The notes beneath the pieces are model-generated. The model worked only from the letters and a program-made list of their open reading frames with translations. It made no database searches and was not told the origin of the DNA. Positions 52,016 through 59,963 of a stretch of 64,000 bases of DNA are shown piece after piece. Position numbers and translations under genes: made by a program. The stretch covers positions 62,001 to 126,000 of the forward strand of contig CAZKQJ010000001.1 of NCBI GenBank assembly GCA_964554875.1, written 5' to 3'. How positions within the stretch are numbered: position 1 is the stretch's first letter; every line of letters begins with the position of its first letter. The DNA is from Marispirochaeta sp964554875 (GTDB lineage Bacteria > Spirochaetota > Spirochaetia > JC444 > Marispirochaetaceae).

Positions 52016-53138
52016 TCTCCCTCCTGAAGGGTTTTGGCGTTAACAGATATTCCACCAGCTTGAGTCCCTTGTCTGCCCCTACGGTAATGGCGATCAGCGG
52101 CACGACACCCAGAAGAATCAGATCCGGCGCCGCCTGGCCCAGTCCCTGAAAAACGAAATACCCCAGGCCCCCCGCTCCTATCAGGGCTGCCACGGTGGTG
52201 TTCCCGATGGCCTGTACAAAGGCGATGCGGAGGCCGCCTAAAAGAACCGGCAGGGCCAGGGGAAGTTCCACCAGGGTCAGAAGCCGCAGGGGACTCATTC
52301 CCATGCCTCTGCCCGCCTGGACTGCACCGGCGGGGATAACCTTGAGGCCGGTATAGGTGTTCCGCAGTATCGGAAGGGCGGCATAACCGCTCAGGGCAAT
52401 GAGGGCGGGAAAATTCCCCACCCCTTTTATGCCAAGTTCCCGGAGCAGCGGAAAGCGCATGGAGAGCCAGGAGAGAGGCGCTATCATGAGGCCGAACAGG
52501 GCAAGGCTTGGAAGGGTCTGGATTATATTGACCCCGGCGAAGGCCGGTCGTGAAAAGGCGGGGAGCCGGTACGCCGCAATTCCGGCGGGTATGGCGACAA
52601 GAGCTGCGATAATGGTGGCGCTCCCGGCCAGGGAGAGGTGAGCCCGGACCTCGGTAAAAAAACGTTCCTCCTTGACCGCAAACTCCCGGACCGGTCCGAA
52701 GACATCCAGAACTCCGCTCAGAAGAAAAAACAGGGTCACCCCGATTACCATCATCAGGCTTGAAGAAGAGCGTTTGAGGGAGCTGCCGTAGAGATAGGCT
52801 GTCAGAATCCAGCCCCATAATCCCCAGGAACCTCCGATGCGGGCAGTGGAGGCCTCTGCAGAAGGTATGATTCCAGCGGAAGAGCCCAGGATCAACAGCG
52901 CCCCGGTGCTGATTAACGCCGGAAGATACAGTTCCAGCCACGCCATGCGCGGTCGTGTGGAAAAGAGACTCAGCACCATAAGGACAACAGAGATCAGCAG
53001 AAGGGTGGGGTGTATCTCCCAAATGAATACCGAACCGCTCTCAGCGACCCGGTTCGGAGAATACGCCAGAAAGGGCACGAAGCTGAGTATGCCAATAACA
53101 GCCGCGGTAAGTCCCGCGCTTATACTTCTGCTGCCCAC
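52002..53138 (-). CDS. OpuB-type ABC transporter permease with extended N-terminal membrane region
   Basis: 378 residues, about 150 longer than usual. The C-terminal approximately 220 residues match the permease family (AGRGMGMSPLRLLTLVELPL, IGNTTVAALIGAGGLG). The N-terminal approximately 150 residues add about four helices of no assigned role. Start is GTG 53138, 8 bases after the binding-protein stop and without a strong Shine-Dalgarno, so translational coupling is likely. Confidence 0.88.
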   Translation of the reverse strand: MGSRSISAGLTAAVIGILSFVPFLAYSPNRVAESGSVFIWEIHPTLLLISVVLMVLSLFSTRPRMAWLELYLPALISTGALLILGSSAGIIPSAEASTARIGGSWGLWGWILTAYLYGSSLKRSSSSLMMVIGVTLFFLLSGVLDVFGPVREFAVKEERFFTEVRAHLSLAGSATIIAALVAIPAGIAAYRLPAFSRPAFAGVNIIQTLPSLALFGLMIAPLSWLSMRFPLLRELGIKGVGNFPALIALSGYAALPILRNTYTGLKVIPAGAVQAGRGMGMSPLRLLTLVELPLALPVLLGGLRIAFVQAIGNTTVAALIGAGGLGYFVFQGLGQAAPDLILLGVVPLIAITVGADKGLKLVEYLLTPKPFRRENDTL

Positions 53139-53145
53139 AACCGGT

Positions 53146-54084
53146 TTATTCGAGGAAACCGGAGTCCGTAAGCCAGTCTTCGGCCACAGTCTCTGCGCTC
53201 ATTCCCTCCACGGCAATCCGGGCGTTGAGTTTCTGCAGGGTGAGCAGGTCAAGCTTGCTGAAGATCGGGTTCAGAAGATCGGCTATTTCGGGATAACGGT
53301 CCAGTACTTCCTTCCGGATAATCGGTGCAGGTTCGTAGACCGGCTGGACTCCCCTGGAGTCTTCCATTACAACGAGCCCCAGAGCCGCCAGCTGGCCGTC
53401 GGTGCCATAGGCCATTGCAGCGTTCACGCCGCTGGTTCCCCTGCTCGCAGCCTGTTCAGTGGTTGCGGTATTGCCCCCCGACAGAATCAGCATCTGGTTC
53501 TCGGACAGGGAGAAGCCGTAGGCCTTCTCAAAGGCCGGCAGGGCATCCGGTCTGGTGGCAAACTCTTCACTGCCGGCTATCTTGAATTTCCCTCCGGAAT
53601 TGATATAGTCCGCCAGATCATCCAGGCTATTCAGCCCCTTCGGATCGGCAATGTCCCGTCGTATAGCGATAGCCCAGGTATTGTTGGCGGGCGCGGGCTG
53701 CAGCCATACCAGATTGTTCTGTTCCAGGTCGAGTTTCTTTACCAGTTCATATCCGGCTTCCCGGTCCTTCCAGACATCAGAAGGGGTGTCGGAAAAGAAG
53801 AAGCCTCCGTTACCGGTATATTCCGGATAGATATCGATTTCTCCTGCAATAATCGCCTTGCGGACCACGTCGGTAGGTCCGAACTCCGTGCGGTTATCCA
53901 CGGCAAAACCGTTCGCTTCCAGGATTTTCATGATCATATTGCCAAGCAGTGCACCTTCGGTGTCAATTTTCGAGGCAACAGTAACAGGTCCCTTCTCGGC
54001 TTCTGATCCTTCGCTCCCCCCGGCAGGAAATACCGTATTAACAGCCAGGGTAATTAAAATCAATGCTGTTATGCGTTTCATCAT
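53146..54084 (-). CDS. OpuB-type substrate-binding protein (glycine betaine/carnitine/choline family)
   Basis: 312-residue periplasmic receptor. Signal peptide ends VFPA; the mature form starts GGSEGSE, with no lipobox cysteine. The family motif AGEIDIYPEYTGNGG is present near residue 80, followed by APANNTWAIAIRR. Several ATG codons in tandem precede it; 54084 is chosen because GAGGAG is 5 bases upstream (54081 is equally possible). First gene of the four-gene operon. Its upstream region is repeat A and an assembly gap, so the promoter is not securely known. Confidence 0.9.
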   Translation of the reverse strand: MMKRITALILITLAVNTVFPAGGSEGSEAEKGPVTVASKIDTEGALLGNMIMKILEANGFAVDNRTEFGPTDVVRKAIIAGEIDIYPEYTGNGGFFFSDTPSDVWKDREAGYELVKKLDLEQNNLVWLQPAPANNTWAIAIRRDIADPKGLNSLDDLADYINSGGKFKIAGSEEFATRPDALPAFEKAYGFSLSENQMLILSGGNTATTEQAASRGTSGVNAAMAYGTDGQLAALGLVVMEDSRGVQPVYEPAPIIRKEVLDRYPEIADLLNPIFSKLDLLTLQKLNARIAVEGMSAETVAEDWLTDSGFLE

Positions 54085-54096
54085 CATCACTCCTCA

Positions 54097-54180
54097 TTCT
54101 CGCTCGCCATCGGACGGTACCCGTCCTTCAGCTCCGCTCTGCCTTGCTCAGGGCCAGCAAAGCCGCCCCTTCGCTTGGCC
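54097..54180 (+). repeat. Dispersed repeat, copy A
   Basis: About 84 bases that match the reverse complement of repeat B (55607-55840). Exact shared blocks include TCGCCATCGGAC, GCTCCGCTC, GCAAAGCCGCC and CTTCGCT in the same order. It begins just behind the ribosome-binding site of the OpuB-type operon. Confidence 0.7.
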
Positions 54181-54357
54181 GGTTTGTACTAAACATAAGG
54201 AAAGCCGGGGCATTTGGCCAGAAAAAATGAAAAATCCGGAGGAGAGGTGATAATCTTGTCGGTATCGTTCCATTCAGAAAGCCAGGGTCTCTGTAGATAT
54301 CGTTCCCGGAAAGACCATTTCGTGGCCCTGCGGGGAGGATTTTTCCATATTTTTCCC

Positions 54358-54567
54358 TCCGGAGACCCGGGCGGGTGCCTGTTGCCGACTTCCGGCAAGC
54401 GCGGAACAGTCCNNNNNNNNNNNNNNNNNNNNNNNNNNNNNNNNNNNNNNNNNNNNNNNNNNNNNNNNNNNNNNNNNNNNNNNNNNNNNNNNNNNNNNNN
54501 NNNNNNNNNNNNTCCGGAGACCCGGGCGGGTGCCTGTTGCCGACTTCCGGCAAGCGCGGAACAGTCC
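54358..54567. other. Assembly gap 1 with duplicated 55-bp flanks
   Basis: 100 N (54413-54512) lie between two identical 55-bp sequences (54358-54412 and 54513-54567). This is how a scaffolder joins two contig ends that in fact overlap; the true sequence may be contiguous with one copy only. Confidence 0.85.
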
Positions 54568-54618
54568 TTTTCTTTTCTTTTCTGTCTGGTTATGCTGGAA
54601 GCAGCAAGGAGGAGTTGT

Positions 54619-55605
54619 ATGAAAGAACTAACATGGGGAGTGCTATCCGTCTCCGGACATTATCGTCAGCGTATTCAGTTGCCCCTGCGGGATTCATCCC
54701 TGGTTACAGTGGCCGCGATAGCCTCCCGTTCCCGTGAACGTGCCGAAGCGGCCGCGGCGGAATTCGGAATTCCGAAGGCCTTCCCATCCTATGAGGACCT
54801 TCTGAAGGACCCGGAAATCCAGGCGGTGTACATACCCCTTCCGAACAGCATGCACGCCGAATGGGTCCGAAAAGCCGCCGATGCGGGAAAGCACATTCTC
54901 TGCGAAAAGCCCTTTACCATGAACGCCAGGGAGACCGCCGCAGCTGTTGAGTACGCCCAGTCCAAAGGCGTAAAGGTGATGGAGGCCTTCATGTACCGCC
55001 TGCATCCCCAGTGGAAGCGGGTGCGGGACCTGGTAAAGGTCGGAGAGATCGGGGCAGTCCATGGGGTAAATGTCTTTTTCTCCTACAACAACCAGGACCC
55101 TTCGAATATCCGTAACCGGAAAGAGGTCGGCGGCGGGGCCCTGTACGACATCGGTTGCTATGCCGTGAGCTCCGCCCGCTTTATCCTGGACAGGGAACCG
55201 GAAAGAGTCGTAAGCCAGATAGTCCGGGACCCCGACTTCGAAACCGACATCCTGACCTCCGCCATAATGGACTTCGGCGGCCCCCGGGCAAGCTTTACCG
55301 TTGCCACCCAGTCCGCCCCCTTTCAACGGGTCGATGTCCTCGGCTCAAAAGGCAGCCTGACGGTCCACCTGCCCTTCAACATGTACCCCGACGTCCCCGC
55401 AAAAATCACCGTAACAACCAGCATCGGCAGCAGGGACATCCTGTTTCCCGTAACCGACCAGTACGCCGAACTCTTCGAGCAGTTCTCCCTGGCAGTCCTG
55501 GAAGACCGCCCCGTCCCCACACCTCCCGAGGACGCGGTTGAGAATCAACGAGTACTGGATGCGATCTTCCGATCGGCCGAAACCGGCCAATGGGAAAGGC
55601 TATAA
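54619..55605 (+). CDS. Gfo/Idh/MocA-family oxidoreductase
   Basis: 328-residue NAD(P)-dependent dehydrogenase. The Rossmann domain lacks a perfect GxGxxG (GVLSVSGHYRQR near the start). Family motifs include EKPFTMNARET (catalytic Lys) and GGGALYDIGCYAV. ATG 54619 is chosen: AAGGAGG lies 6 bases upstream. A longer open frame from 54214 runs through the N gap and is not real. The last 16 codons are duplicated downstream at 55841-55889. Substrate, probably a sugar or polyol, unknown. Confidence 0.9.
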   Translation: MKELTWGVLSVSGHYRQRIQLPLRDSSLVTVAAIASRSRERAEAAAAEFGIPKAFPSYEDLLKDPEIQAVYIPLPNSMHAEWVRKAADAGKHILCEKPFTMNARETAAAVEYAQSKGVKVMEAFMYRLHPQWKRVRDLVKVGEIGAVHGVNVFFSYNNQDPSNIRNRKEVGGGALYDIGCYAVSSARFILDREPERVVSQIVRDPDFETDILTSAIMDFGGPRASFTVATQSAPFQRVDVLGSKGSLTVHLPFNMYPDVPAKITVTTSIGSRDILFPVTDQYAELFEQFSLAVLEDRPVPTPPEDAVENQRVLDAIFRSAETGQWERL

Positions 55606-55606
55606 G
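55558..55606 (+). repeat. 49-bp direct repeat, copy 1 (3' end of the Gfo/Idh gene)
   Basis: Identical to 55841-55889. This copy holds the end of the coding region and its stop. The two flank repeat B. Confidence 0.9.
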
Positions 55607-55840
55607 CATATAGCGGGGAGGAGCGAAGCGGCGGCTTTGCCGTCGCAGAGCGACAAGCCGAGCGGAGCCGGAGGACAAAGTCCGATGGCGACCGANNNNN
55701 NNNNNNNNNNNNNNNNNNNNNNNNNNNNNNNNNNNNNNNNNNNNNNNNNNNNNNNNNNNNNNNNNNNNNNNNNNNNNNNNNNNNNNNNNNNNNNNGCCGA
55801 GCGGAGCCGGAGGACAAAGTCCGATGGCGACCGAGAAAGA
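55607..55840 (+). repeat. Dispersed repeat, copy B, interrupted by assembly gap 2
   Basis: GC-rich element of 95 bases once the gap is collapsed; reverse-complement relative of copy A. It contains blocks such as GAGCGAAGCGGCGGCTTTGC and GTCCGATGGCGACCGA. The 39 bases before the gap (55657-55695) are repeated exactly after it (55796-55834). Confidence 0.75.
55696..55795. other. Assembly gap 2 (100 N)
   Basis: Runs of N inside repeat B, bordered by identical 39-bp ends, so the contigs probably overlap or an unresolved number of repeat units was lost. Confidence 0.95.
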
Positions 55841-55889
55841 GATGCGATCTTCCGATCGGCCGAAACCGGCCAATGGGAAAGGCTATAAG
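55841..55889 (+). repeat. 49-bp direct repeat, copy 2
   Basis: Exact second copy of the Gfo/Idh 3' end, 8 bases before the stop of the convergent cytidylyltransferase-like gene. Confidence 0.9.
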
Positions 55890-55897
55890 TGCCTTTA

Positions 55898-56317
55898 TTA
55901 GCTGTTCTGTTGCGAGCGGAGCAGGGTTGTCTTGTAGATGTGTTCGTTATAGGGCTCGAGGACGTGAATCTCCAGCGGCTTGTGATGGATCTCCAGCCAC
56001 TCTTCCAGGTTACTCTTCAGTTCCCGCTGGTCATAACCCAGGCATATTACATCCGGGCTGGTTTTCTTGAGTATGTGATAGCTCCCGATTTCCCTGTCCG
56101 CAGGGTAGACCTCGTCCGCCAGGTTTGAATCCCTGAGAATCTCCATGCGTTTTTTCATGGCATCGACCGGCGGGCGGCCTTTGCGCTGCCGTACAAAATC
56201 GTCCCTGGCAACCACGGCAATCAGGGTGTCTCCGAACTGCCGGGCCCGGGAGAGAAAATAGCGGTGTCCCTCATGAAGCAGGTCAAAGGTGCCGAAAACC
56301 AGCACTCGTCTATTCAC
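55898..56317 (-). CDS. Cytidylyltransferase-family nucleotidyltransferase
   Basis: 139-residue enzyme of the HxGH nucleotidyltransferase fold with GTFDLLHEGHRYFL at 9-22. Length and sequence resemble glycerol-3-phosphate cytidylyltransferases (TagD) and archaeal FAD synthases (RibL); the substrate cannot be settled here. Starts at GTG 56317, with AAGGA 6 bases upstream. Single gene. Confidence 0.88.
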   Translation of the reverse strand: MNRRVLVFGTFDLLHEGHRYFLSRARQFGDTLIAVVARDDFVRQRKGRPPVDAMKKRMEILRDSNLADEVYPADREIGSYHILKKTSPDVICLGYDQRELKSNLEEWLEIHHKPLEIHVLEPYNEHIYKTTLLRSQQNS

Positions 56318-56475
56318 GGTACGTCCTTTACCGGATTAATGTAACATATTCCTGTCTATGGGGTCAAAGCCCGCAGTCGGCAATAATCCTGCCCTTTACT
56401 ATACACGCGTAAAGATATGATGCCTGAAATATAAGAAAACATGATGGATTTGCACTTGATATAAGTAAAAGCTAT

Positions 56476-56507
56476 GTATAAGATAGAGATATAGAAATTG
56501 CTTATAC
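56476..56507. promoter_or_regulatory. Inverted repeat before the LysR gene
   Basis: GTATAAG (56476-56482) and CTTATAC (56501-56507) are perfect inverted arms 18 bases apart, ending 3 bases before the start codon. TATAAG within the first arm, with TTGATA 15 bases upstream, may form the promoter. A LysR autoregulatory site is plausible. Confidence 0.4.
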
Positions 56508-56510
56508 CAA

Positions 56511-57401
56511 ATGGATAAAACGATTGATTTCGAATGGTATAAGGTGTTCTATGAGGTGGCCCACCGGGGGAGTGTATCCGGCGCGGCGGCTGATCTTGCG
56601 GTGAGCCAGCCGGCGGTCAGTCAAAGCATCCGCAACCTTGAGCAGGCCTTCGGAACGCGGCTTTTCCATCGGCGTTCACGGGGAGTAGAGCTTACAGAAA
56701 CTGGGAGGAAGCTCTACTCCTACGTGCGCGAATCCTACCGTCTCTTGAAGATGGGTGAGCGGGCTGTTCTTGAACTGCTTGATCTCTCCGCCACGAGTCT
56801 CCTTATCGGCGCACCCGAAGACCTGGGGAGCTATCTTCTAACACCTCTTTTCAAGGAATTTCGACGACGTTATTCCACTGTCGCTCTGCATACACGAATC
56901 CTCAACAGCGGTGCTGTGGTCCGGGGAATACGTCAGGGGAGTCTGGAAGCCGGTTTTGTATCCCTTCCGGTGGACTTGGAAGGACTTGAGGCACGAGAGC
57001 TTTTGGATGTGGAGGATGTCTTTGTCGCCGGAGCTCAGTATGCCGGTCTTAAGGACAGGCAAATCTCTGCACCGGAGCTGCTGAAACTCCCCCTGGCGAC
57101 TCCATCGGAAAATAACAGCTCCCGCAGTATCCTTAACAGCTTCTTGCAGCCTCCGGCAAACTGGGTTCCCGCGTATGAGGCCGACGGGCCGGAGGGTATC
57201 CGACGTTTTGCTTCCGCGGGTTTGGGCGTCGGCTTTCTGCCCGGGAAGGTACTGGACCTGACAGCCCCGGAGGAAGAACTCTTTGTACTGAATCTCGCTG
57301 AAAAACTTCCTCTGCGGAAGGTCTGTTTTGTTTATCGCCGGGATGTATCCCCCGCGGGCGGGCTTGAAATGATGTTGGACCTCCTTCGAGATATACGATA
57401 A
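56511..57401 (+). CDS. LysR-family transcriptional regulator
   Basis: 296 residues. The N-terminal helix-turn-helix has GSVSGAAADLAVSQPAVSQS and RNLEQAFGTRLFHR; the C-terminal effector domain runs from about 90 with the usual periplasmic-binding-protein fold. No Shine-Dalgarno precedes the ATG. Target genes are not clear; neighbours are the convergent-oriented cytidylyltransferase-like gene and VapBC. Confidence 0.93.
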   Translation: MDKTIDFEWYKVFYEVAHRGSVSGAAADLAVSQPAVSQSIRNLEQAFGTRLFHRRSRGVELTETGRKLYSYVRESYRLLKMGERAVLELLDLSATSLLIGAPEDLGSYLLTPLFKEFRRRYSTVALHTRILNSGAVVRGIRQGSLEAGFVSLPVDLEGLEARELLDVEDVFVAGAQYAGLKDRQISAPELLKLPLATPSENNSSRSILNSFLQPPANWVPAYEADGPEGIRRFASAGLGVGFLPGKVLDLTAPEEELFVLNLAEKLPLRKVCFVYRRDVSPAGGLEMMLDLLRDIR

Positions 57402-57501
57402 GTTCATAAAAAGAATAAATTACCGCCAATCCCTCTGTAAAAACGATTATCATGGACTTTGAAGTTTGGGTGTATTACTATGTGTATAGAGGTGAGCGTA
57501 A

Positions 57502-57705
57502 ATGCGAACAAATATTGTTCTGGACGATGAACTCGTACGGGAAGCCTTTAAGTACTCGGATAATATAAAGACCAAGCGGGATCTGATTCAGACTGCCCTT
57601 GAGGAGTATGTAAGTATCCGTAAGCGCAAGGACCTGAGGGAGCTGCGGGGAAAGATCACTTTTCAGGAGGATTATGATTATAAGGCCCTGAGGGAAGGGT
57701 CGTGA
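57502..57705 (+). CDS. vapB: VapB-type antitoxin
   Basis: 67-residue protein beginning MRTNIVLDDELVREAFKYS, with a ribbon-helix-helix-like N-terminus (TKRDLIQTALEEYV) followed by a charged tail for toxin binding. GAGGTGAG lies 8 bases upstream. Its stop overlaps the toxin start by 4 bases, the usual arrangement of type II toxin-antitoxin pairs. Confidence 0.88.
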   Translation: MRTNIVLDDELVREAFKYSDNIKTKRDLIQTALEEYVSIRKRKDLRELRGKITFQEDYDYKALREGS

Positions 57706-58112
57706 TCCTGGTCGACACCTCGGTGCTCATTGGTTACCTCAAGGGTTCCAGGGGGAAGGTTTATGATCTCTTCGATGATATCATCGACAGGGAGATACCC
57801 TTCGGAATCAACTACTATATCTACCAGGAGTTGCTTCAGGGAGCAAAGGATGAGACGGAATATTCCCGATTACAGGAGTATCTGGGCTCCCTGCCCTTCT
57901 ATCATCTAAAGGACGGAAAACTCTCCTTCGAGAAAGCTGCCCGTATGTATTTTGTCTGCAGAAGAAAGGGAATTACTGTTCGCAGCAGCATTGATCTGTT
58001 GATAGCGGAAACGGCGATAGAAAACGATCTGTACCTGCTTCACAACGATGTTGACTATATTAATATTGCCGGTATTTTCACGGAACTGAAATTATACTCG
58101 GGCACCTCTTAA
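57702..58112 (+). CDS. vapC: VapC-type PIN-domain ribonuclease toxin
   Basis: 136-residue PIN domain. Acidic active-site residues: Asp5 (LVDTSVLIGYL), Glu near 43 (YQELLQGAK), Asp near 98 (SSIDLLIAETA) and Asp in NDVDY. Starts at GTG 57702. Known VapC toxins cut tRNA or rRNA. Its stop overlaps that of the convergent glycosyltransferase gene. Confidence 0.9.
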   Translation: MILVDTSVLIGYLKGSRGKVYDLFDDIIDREIPFGINYYIYQELLQGAKDETEYSRLQEYLGSLPFYHLKDGKLSFEKAARMYFVCRRKGITVRSSIDLLIAETAIENDLYLLHNDVDYINIAGIFTELKLYSGTS

Positions 58113-59707
58113 GAATTCCCGTTATAATCATAGAGCAGAAGCAGAAATTTAAGCTCCGCAAAGGCATCTATCAGGCGCTCCTGGGAATCTGCGTCCGAAC
58201 CGTCTTCTTCGGAGGCTGCCCTCTCGGGGCGTTCATAGCTGTTGAATATTTCCCGGACCTGGCGGGCAAAATTTTCGAAACTGTACTGCTCTTCCGCACT
58301 GCCGACCTTCTCCGGTGCCGGTTTCTGCCCGAAGAGTCCGGAGAGCTTCCTCAGTTCGCTGCGGTTCAGCTCGATGCACTCATCGCTGAATCCGGGGGAA
58401 CCGAGCGTGTGTAATACATCCATCTGCTCCGGAACCCCAAACAGTGCCAGATCCGCATGTCCTTCTTTGCCGATCTCCTCTACCTGCCGGTGGAGCCTCT
58501 CTCTGGATCTTTCGGGAAGATGTTCATCCAGTCCGCTTAACTTCAAACGGTATGCCTGCCGGAGTTTCTCTCTTTGTTCGGGGGAGAGGGGTACCCGGAG
58601 GCTCCGGTAAAAACTGCTGGATTCGGCATTGAAAAGACCATCCAGGCTGTCCAGAACATCGAGCTCCCGGGCAAAGAGCGGGAGCCCCCACTGCAGGGAT
58701 TCGATAAAGAGGTAGCCGAAGCCTTCCTGAACAGAGCTTGCGATCATCAGGTCAGAGGAGCGTCCAAGTTCCTGGAAACCGACCTGGGCTTCTTCGAGCC
58801 GCCTGCCGATGCCCCAGAGCCCGGGAATCAGTCCGTCTCGGTAGGCTTTCTCTACCGTCCCGGAATAGCGCCGTTCGCTGCTGGATACCCCCGGCAGGGT
58901 AACAATCAGATTGCAGGCTTCCTTCCTGTATTGACGTATGAGGCGTGTCCAGACTCCTGCTTCCAGAACGTTCTTGCGCCGGATGGTACGGACGGGATAA
59001 AAGAGATCCAGTCCGCGGGGATCGTAGTCTCCTGCGTCGGGAAAAGCTCCCTGCAGTCTTCTTCTGATTGCTTCCCGGTCCGGATGTGTGTTCTGTACGT
59101 CTGTGCTGCTTTTTCTGACGGGGTTGTTGAGGAGGAAAAGATCCTCCGGGGATAGCCCTGACTGGGCCAGAAGCTGTCTGTCCCGCCTGTTGATCAGGGC
59201 ATAGCGGACATTCGGGCCCTGGGGGTAGGGGTTCAGGCTGATTCCGGTGTTCAGACGCTGGAGGTTCTCGAAACGGGCGCATTCTGGAAAGTCGTGAATA
59301 TGAAAAAGGAGCTGCTGATGGGGATCCTCCCGGAGGATTTCCAGAATCGCCTGGGTGAACTGGGGATTCTTACCCAGATGGTAATTGTGTATCCACCAGA
59401 AGCTGCCGGAAAAGCTTCGCAGATGCTCCTTTATGCTTGCGACAGAAGGGGGAGAAGCCATTCCGGTCACGTATCCGATATCAGGAAGGATTGCGGTTTC
59501 GATTTGTACCCCGGTGCCGTCTATTCTGTCCTGAATGGATTCGGCCATCTCCCTGGTGTTATCCGCCGTCCCGGAGACCAGGGTAATGGACTCCAGTTCC
59601 GGAATATTCCGTGCCATGGCTTCCGCCGAGAGGGCTATAACGCTGCTTACTCCGCCGGGGAGCAGGTGATAATGGAAGATTGTTATTCCCGTTACTCTGT
59701 TTCCCAT
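58109..59707 (-). CDS. Glycosyltransferase (GT-B fold)
   Basis: 532 residues, beginning with a GT4-like glycine loop (FHYHLLPGGVSSVIAL), and later SSVQEGFGYLFIESLQWGLP, the donor-site ExxxE-type region. A C-terminal extension of about 130 residues is acidic. Start is ATG 59707 with GAGG 6 bases upstream; the frame extends to 59947. It lies divergent from the GH13_18 gene; together with the second glycosyltransferase the locus may make or recycle a glycosylated compatible solute (inference). Confidence 0.82.
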   Translation of the reverse strand: MGNRVTGITIFHYHLLPGGVSSVIALSAEAMARNIPELESITLVSGTADNTREMAESIQDRIDGTGVQIETAILPDIGYVTGMASPPSVASIKEHLRSFSGSFWWIHNYHLGKNPQFTQAILEILREDPHQQLLFHIHDFPECARFENLQRLNTGISLNPYPQGPNVRYALINRRDRQLLAQSGLSPEDLFLLNNPVRKSSTDVQNTHPDREAIRRRLQGAFPDAGDYDPRGLDLFYPVRTIRRKNVLEAGVWTRLIRQYRKEACNLIVTLPGVSSSERRYSGTVEKAYRDGLIPGLWGIGRRLEEAQVGFQELGRSSDLMIASSVQEGFGYLFIESLQWGLPLFARELDVLDSLDGLFNAESSSFYRSLRVPLSPEQREKLRQAYRLKLSGLDEHLPERSRERLHRQVEEIGKEGHADLALFGVPEQMDVLHTLGSPGFSDECIELNRSELRKLSGLFGQKPAPEKVGSAEEQYSFENFARQVREIFNSYERPERAASEEDGSDADSQERLIDAFAELKFLLLLYDYNGNS

Positions 59708-59963
59708 ATGCTGCCTCACAAAAGGGAGTGCTTCTCTGTTACAATATAGTACAACCTTCGGAATTTTTATAAAAGGTCCTGGGACACAGCAATTCTGATC
59801 TTGGAGAGCGATGCATCCATAGAAATCCTCGGGCAACTCCTTTGAAAGAGGCAATTCCTGTATGGCAATTTTCAGCAATCGCCAAATTTTGATTGCTGCC
59901 TGTTGCAAAAGCCCGAAAGCGGTTCTAAGCTGATAAGAACCATACACGTCAGGGAGGAAAGCG

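Larger units (their letters stand above)
54085..54618. other. Intergenic region with repeat A and assembly gap 1
   Basis: About 530 positions, 100 of them N. It holds the 5' side of the OpuB-type operon, repeat A (54097-54180), short inverted arms GAAAAATCC and GGATTTTTC (about 54227 and 54337), and the duplicated 55-bp flanks of the gap. No gene is supported; the frame that runs through the Ns from 54214 is an artefact joined to the real oxidoreductase. Confidence 0.7.

Noticed and set aside
54214..54618. Upstream in-frame extension of the Gfo/Idh gene through the N run
   Set aside because: The extension includes 34 undefined residues from the gap and has no ribosome site, while ATG 54619 has an ideal one.
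55607..55889. Repeat array near 55.6-55.9 kb as a CRISPR or insertion sequence
   Set aside because: Only two direct repeats with one intervening element, no spacers, no cas or transposase gene; better explained as a dispersed repeat with a small duplication.
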